Assembly: GCF_910592395.1 (NCBI RefSeq)
Contig: NC_088308.1
Location: 4,340,001-4,404,000 of the forward strand
DNA: 64,000 nt
Direction: 5' to 3'
Source: Lineus longissimus
Taxonomy: Eukaryota; Nemertea; Pilidiophora; Heteronemertea; Lineidae
Below, piece after piece: positions 58,641-64,000 of this stretch (position 1 is the first letter of the stretch; each line of letters begins with the position of its first letter). The notes beneath the pieces were generated by a model. That model did not search any database, was not told the origin of the DNA, and saw nothing but the letters and a program-made list of their open reading frames with translations. A program made the position numbers and the translations under genes.

Positions 58641-60964
58641 TATGTATCATGTCAGATGTTACAGTCCCAGTCACAATTAACATACCTTCTGCTTTGCATA
58701 AGCTGTTCACAGGTTGTTGTAGGTTGCGGTACATGTACATTTTATTATGCAAATTAGATGATGTCATTTGTGGTTGGAAGTGTACTTTTGAATGTTCAGT
58801 TTATGGAAAGAAGTGCTAGTTTTCTAAGAATCTGAGCTCACAAAATCATGACGAGTATTAAAAGTCATAGCTGTTTTATTCATGAATAATGACTAATGTT
58901 CTAAATTTCGTGTTGACTTTGTTTAATTGCCAATGCACAATGGCTGACTGACTGCCAGTTGAGTGAGAGAGTAGCCAAGGGAAGCTGTGCAGTGTCAGCA
59001 GGCGTCTTTGAGGCAGTGATGCTTGATAGACCACTGAGGACAGTTGGTCACCAATGCAACACTGATAGACTGACTGCGAGTTGATTCAGAGTGGCGGAGG
59101 AGTCTTTACCGCGTTCACTGGCGTTATTGATGCAGTAGAGGCTCTGATATGCTTGTGATACACTACTGAAGACCGATGTTCACCAATGTGGCCCTGAAAG
59201 TGTGACTGCCAGTTGATTCAGAGTGGCAAGGGGAAGCTATACAGCTCACAGACATCAGTGATGCAGTGGAGGTTGTGATGCATGAGATAGACTACTGAAG
59301 ACATATGGTCACTGATGTGGCCCCGATAGACTGTCGACTGTCAGGTGAGTCAGTAAGGGAAAGGGAAGTGATGCAGTGTTAATAGGCATCACTAATCCTT
59401 TCAGTATACACTACTGTAGATCCATCACTGCCAATGCGACACTAATATCCAACACCAATAAACAACCCACTGATCTCACCTAGGAGGAAAAGTTGTCATC
59501 AGACTCAGATTGTGACGAGGACATCAACTTGTCCCAATCACTTCTTGTGATGAGGCTTGGTTAGGGTCACATTCATAGATGGTGATTGAGACAACTGCGC
59601 GTCGCAATCAAAATTGTAATCAGTACATGTGCTTGTTAATTTCACAGACAGTGAAGGACAAAAGTGTTTGTCACTAGGCATGAAGATGGATCATTCAGGT
59701 CATGGCCTCCCATTGAGGAAGTCACCTGTTTGCACATGGGTATTGTCCCGCATCAATTCAAATAAATCAAGTCATTTTTTCGCAAATTTGTTTTATTTTT
59801 ATTCCACATTAATTATGGTAAATATTACAAAAGAATTAAACTTTAAATAAAGGAATATATTTAATGAAAGGTAGATGTTTGCACCAACAAGTGAATAAAC
59901 TAGAAACTGAATCAAAATCGTTAATATTTTCAATACATCACAACAGAAATAGGAATAGTTCAATGACATCAATCTTGTTTTGTACACATCGACTTCAATG
60001 TTGGCCCTATGTCTTGGCCCTAAGTTTATTCAGCAACAATCTTTATACAGTAACGCAAAAAAATGGATGGTGATATTACCTTAACATTATGTATAAACAT
60101 TCAAGTGCAAAATTGTCCCAATCTACCAAGAAAAACAACTATGGCTGCAGGCCGAAGTATATGAAATGGACGGAAATAAATGTTCTGATCACTGTCATGC
60201 CTGTAGAACTTGACGGAAATCATGATGAAGCTGAAACAAAGTGCTTCATCACAGATTTTTCTGGCATCGTTACCTCTCTGGCAAACTAGCAAGTTTCACA
60301 GAGCACATTTTAATGTGTGTTAACACAACCAATCGTCCTGTCACTTTGGGATGCGTACATCATGACCAATGTCGCCTCATATCAGCGCCTCATTTCTAAT
60401 GGAAATAAAGTGGTGACGTTATTGGCAATAACCTCAATGCTGAGGCCGAATTACGAGTCCCAAATGATATCTCTACCCTGCCACACACAATTTCTTGGTC
60501 TTGCCAATGTAGAAACCTCGTAAGAAACTACCAAAATATTGCTCAGTGAAACTTGCCTTCAAAATGGAAACTTCTTGCTTAAAGATAATCTGCAAGAGTT
60601 GCTGCACATGGAAATTGGAAGTAAAATCTCTTCCAAGACAGTTAAAACTTGAAAGAAATGTGCAGCAACTGAGGTTGATTGGCCCTGGCTTCTATCAAAA
60701 GGACTTTCCTGGTTATTGGCAGAGCAGATGAAATACCCTCTTGTCCTGCTATCATGCAGTCACACAACGGTGCATATTACACTTGGGTTCAGTGTCACAT
60801 AGTGCCTGTCCTGTAGTGTATTGGTAAATGTTATTAACTGTACAATGCACTCACATACTGCACAAACAACAGGTTTGTCTTAGTTGCTGTGCAGCCCGTT
60901 AGAAAGTCCCTCAAGAGAAGAATGGGCCTATGATGGAAATGGCGTCCGTGGCAAGATGTGATAT
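58641..60964. other. TSEN54 and DNAI2 3' UTRs and tail-to-tail spacer
   Basis: Plus-strand signals after TSEN54: ATTAAA at 58857-58862, and AATAAA at 59457-59462 and 59761-59766. Minus-strand signal after DNAI2: AATAAA at 60025-60030 (TTTATT on the plus strand). If the distal sites are used, the two transcripts end a few hundred bases apart. No other gene is seen. Confidence 0.45.
58935..59370 (+). repeat. Diverged tandem repeat, about four units of 128 bp, in the TSEN54 3' region
   Basis: GACTGCCAGTTGATTCAGAG or variants begin near 58949, 59073, 59204 and 59332. Each is followed by a GATGCAGT.GAGG..TGATATGC block and an ACTACTGAAGAC..ATG.TCACC block. Units are about 70-80% alike. Confidence 0.7.
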
Positions 60965-63736
60965 TTATTCCTGCTTCTGCTCTGCTTCTGGTTCTGCTTC
61001 TGGTACCACCTCTGGTTCTGGTGCTTGCTCCTCTTGTTTCTCGGGTTTTTCGTCTTCTGCTTTCTCTTGTCCTCCTTCATCTTCATCCTCTTCTTCAATG
61101 GGTGTGGTCTGGAAAGGAGAGTTGCACAATGACAAATCTGCTGTAAATCTGCAGCGATTACATACAACTCTGCTGCAATCTGAAAAATTTGGTGACAAAG
61201 TGGTGGCACTATCGGCCCTGCAACCCAAAAGACATCATGAACCATCGTTTTATTTGATTAACGACAATCAAACAGAGTTGACCAGTATCAATAGGGACAA
61301 TGGCATCAAGGATGATAAATATTCATTTTTTGTCTCTGTTGGTAGTTTCATTGACAAGAGTGCACAGAGTTGGCTTTGTGTTATCAATTACCTTTCTCTC
61401 ATCCACCTTTTCTTTATCTGTTTCGGCCGTCTGTCGTTTGGCCTCCCTCTTTTCCCTCTCCTTCTTCTCCTGTTCGATGATATGGAAGAAGTCGAGTTCG
61501 GCCTTCTCAACAAGATTCTCCTCCCCTTCGGGGGCATCCTCCTCGGGTGCCTCATCCTAAATGAGAAGGTCATGTGATGTTATATCATGCAATGACTGCT
61601 ATATTCTGACAAAATGGAATACTGGAGAAGCTGCAATCTAAACTTCCTACATGCATTCGCATTTTTCACAGTGTTGAAGATGACACCACATGATGGCTTG
61701 ATGTTGTGCTTAGATCCAACAATAACTGGGGCGAGATGTCAATGATGATATTCATGCTTGGTTTCACATTTATTTGTGATAATCGCTTATTCAAATCTTG
61801 GGTACAAATTGGCAGTTGAAGTTCGGTACTGAAAACTTAAATGGCAAAGTGAAAATCAATTCAAATTGCCGTGCAGAAGAAATACTTTTTAAGATTGTGA
61901 CTGGATATGAACAATGATTGTGGGACTTTTAAAAATGACTTGGGTGTCGGGTAAATTATAAGGGGTTTCAAGTAATCTAACTTTGCTAACCCAATAAAAA
62001 GTGGTCTACTTTATTCCAGGCAAAGTTTATCAAAACAACTGTACATAAGATTAAGATTTTCAAAGTAAATGCACTGGTGATTGGTAAACCAATGTGGAAT
62101 GGACTTGGGTGTGAGTGATTTGTAATTCTGGTAAGGCATGCACTGGCTCACCTCTGCCTCGTCTGTATTGTAAATATCAGACGAAGACGCTTGCGCAATC
62201 CGCCACTTCACAGACTACATGAAGTGGATTTTTTAAATCATTAGGAGCGATAGAAAAAGAAAAAGTATGTTTCATGATGAAAGATTGCGGTATAGTATTA
62301 AAGAAACACAGAATGTGATGTTAAGTGCTGCATGGTTAAGAGCACAGGGTCGCCCCAATGGCCGCATGGCAACGGGACATGATGATGATGATGTTGGAAC
62401 TTAGATTGAGCATACTTGGCACAAGTACTTTTTGTATTCTTTCAGTTTCTTTTAAAGTTATCACAGCCACCACCTCCATTCTGAGTGGATGTCAACAAAA
62501 TTCTCACCTTTTCTTGTGAACTCTTTGTCCTTTCTTTCAGTTTCATTTCTCTGTGTCGGGACTCCAAGATCTTTTCTCTCCTAGTTTCTCGCTCAAACAT
62601 CTACAAGATAAAAATAAAGATAGTTTGCTGCATGACTGTGTGAATGAAATCATAAATGTTTTCTCAAGTGAAATTCGCAATGTGTTGTGCAAGGAATGGA
62701 CATAGAATACTTACAGCAGTTACTAAAGTTTTCTCATTCCTTTGTAATGTGCAGAGACCGTCAGATAGTTCTAGGAGAGTAGTAGTACCACTGTAAGAAC
62801 CAGTGGCAAGGAGACGGCCGTGTTCCTGGACTCGTAAGCAGTGCAGAGACTCATCACAGACCTGCAAAATGATATTGGTATTATGGTAAGTTGTTGCTAA
62901 ATTCTGAGGAAAAAAGTGGTGGCATGGTCTAATGTCGAGCTAGAAAAGCTCTTGCACTCGTAATCTAAATGTTGTGGATTTGATACTGGCACATTTTTTG
63001 CAATCTTGGGTAAGTTATTTTACTTCAATTGTCACATCCTTTGAACGAGATGCAAAACCAAGATTCTTTGTATCTAGTGCTTATTACCAGGCCAAGCAAA
63101 CGACCACATCAAAGTGAGAAACATGAGAAGCTTGTGACGGACTCCTTCATCGCTAAAGGAGTCGCTCCCCAAATGATGCCCACACACTGTAGCACTCAAT
63201 AGATTCTCAAAGCCCCTAGAGCAAACACATAAGAAGAATCAGTACCTGTAGACTAAGAGTTGGATCATTCTGTTTGAATATAAAGTCCCAGATATCAAGA
63301 GTACCATCCATTTTGGTTGTGTAGAAGACAGACGGTCGGACAGGTGACCAGCAACCATCTGTGAGGTAGGCCATGTGGTACCTGAAATAAGACAAATAAT
63401 TAGTTATCTTTGATCCTGCCAATCCTCAAGAATAACACTGGTCTTCCCATGCCTTGCGCTCAAATGTTCAGGAGTCGTCGTGACAAATCAACTCTTGACC
63501 ATGATAACTTACTTTGTCCACATGATTGAGGACTCCCGGATATCCTCAGACCAAATTCTCGCTGTCCAATCAGCCACACTGAGGAAGTTCTTCGGGAAGA
63601 ATGGATTCCGTTGTAGGGCGTATACTGGACCGTGATGACCTCCCCAAACATTTACAATTTTTTCAGCTGGAGTTTTGGCTTTTCTGTTACACGACATGAT
63701 CGTTCCTTGTTCAGTTCCTACCATGAATTTTGTTGG
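60965..63736 (-). CDS. DNAI2: Dynein axonemal intermediate chain 2, C-terminal half (5' part outside window)
   Basis: WD-repeat intermediate chain of the outer dynein arm in motile cilia (Chlamydomonas IC69/ODA6 orthologue). Exons 5' to 3' (minus): 63513-63736, 63246-63381, 62715-62861, 62508-62600, 62152-62214, 61392-61556, 60965-61108. They join in phase to 323 residues plus stop; the vertebrate protein is about 600, so roughly the N-terminal half is missing. Diagnostic strings include [66 protein letters not shown] and [12 protein letters not shown]. After the last WD blade come the conserved [18 protein letters not shown] helix and a highly acidic Glu-rich tail. The nearest upstream exon is beyond 64000. 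Confidence 0.96.
62917..62990 (+). repeat. tRNA-derived SINE head in a DNAI2 intron
   Basis: GTGGCATGGTCTAATG (box-A-like) and GTGGATTTGATACTGGC (weak box-B-like) have tRNA spacing, with GAGCTAGAAAAGCTC able to form a stem in between. No full tRNA fold. Confidence 0.4.
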
Positions 63737-64000
63737 CTGAAAAATAGCAATGCTGAAATTAGGTTTCGACAAATGACCTGAACTTATGAATGTTTTGATG
63801 ATAAAAGTGTTTCGTCATGTCACTCCAACACAACAGTGTCCAGTGACTTTTTGTCACTCCAGCTGTCTCACCGGTAGAGAAAGGATGCATTTCTGAGCAA
63901 GGCTGCGGCTGAATTGCAAAGTCCAGAATCATTTTTTCACAAGCTAGTGAGTACACACTTATGAAGATGAAACATCCACAGTGAAGGAATGAGCCACAAT

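Noticed and set aside
1-64000. CRISPR arrays, bacterial operons, integrons or phage modules
   Set aside because: Introns, splice signals and animal gene content show nuclear DNA of an animal; the tandem repeats lack the spacer structure of CRISPR.

Overview
The window is nuclear DNA from an invertebrate animal, most likely marine. It carries five conserved protein-coding genes, each split by short GT-AG introns. Between them lie tandem repeats, MITE-like foldback elements, SINE fragments and decayed transposon pieces. The proteins and intron density fit a lophotrochozoan or an invertebrate deuterostome. Nothing in the sequence fixes the phylum, so I do not name one.

Layout. (1) 1-7204, minus strand: CHTF18, the large subunit of the alternative clamp loader that acts in sister-chromatid cohesion. 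Its 3' end runs off the left edge. (2) 7.2-32 kb: about 25 kb without a recognisable protein gene. It holds a foldback element with zinc-finger-linker relics, two elements flanked by TTAA, several tandem arrays (12 x 135 bp, 5 x 190 bp, about 14 x 30 bp) and a decayed LINE. It also holds a set of duplicated minus-strand exon-like cassettes that may be a long non-coding RNA gene. (3) 32372-33238, plus strand: COX6B1, a nuclear-encoded cytochrome c oxidase subunit, in three coding exons. (4) 35838-53469, minus strand: KATNIP (KIAA0556), a ciliary base and microtubule protein, in 35 phase-consistent coding exons. One intron looks U12-type and one may be GC-AG. One 3 kb intron holds an unexplained insertion with palindromes and protein-like short ORFs. 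(5) 54853-58640, plus strand: TSEN54, a structural subunit of the tRNA-splicing endonuclease, in nine exons (615 aa). (6) 60965-63736, minus strand: the C-terminal half of DNAI2, an axonemal outer-arm dynein intermediate chain. Its 5' part lies beyond the right edge.

KATNIP and TSEN54 are head to head across about 1.4 kb. TSEN54 and DNAI2 are tail to tail. KATNIP and DNAI2 both serve cilia; the other genes are housekeeping genes, and nothing suggests operon-like coupling. Exon limits were set by hand from reading frame, splice consensus and remembered human homologues. They agree in phase throughout, apart from the few points flagged. No database search was run.
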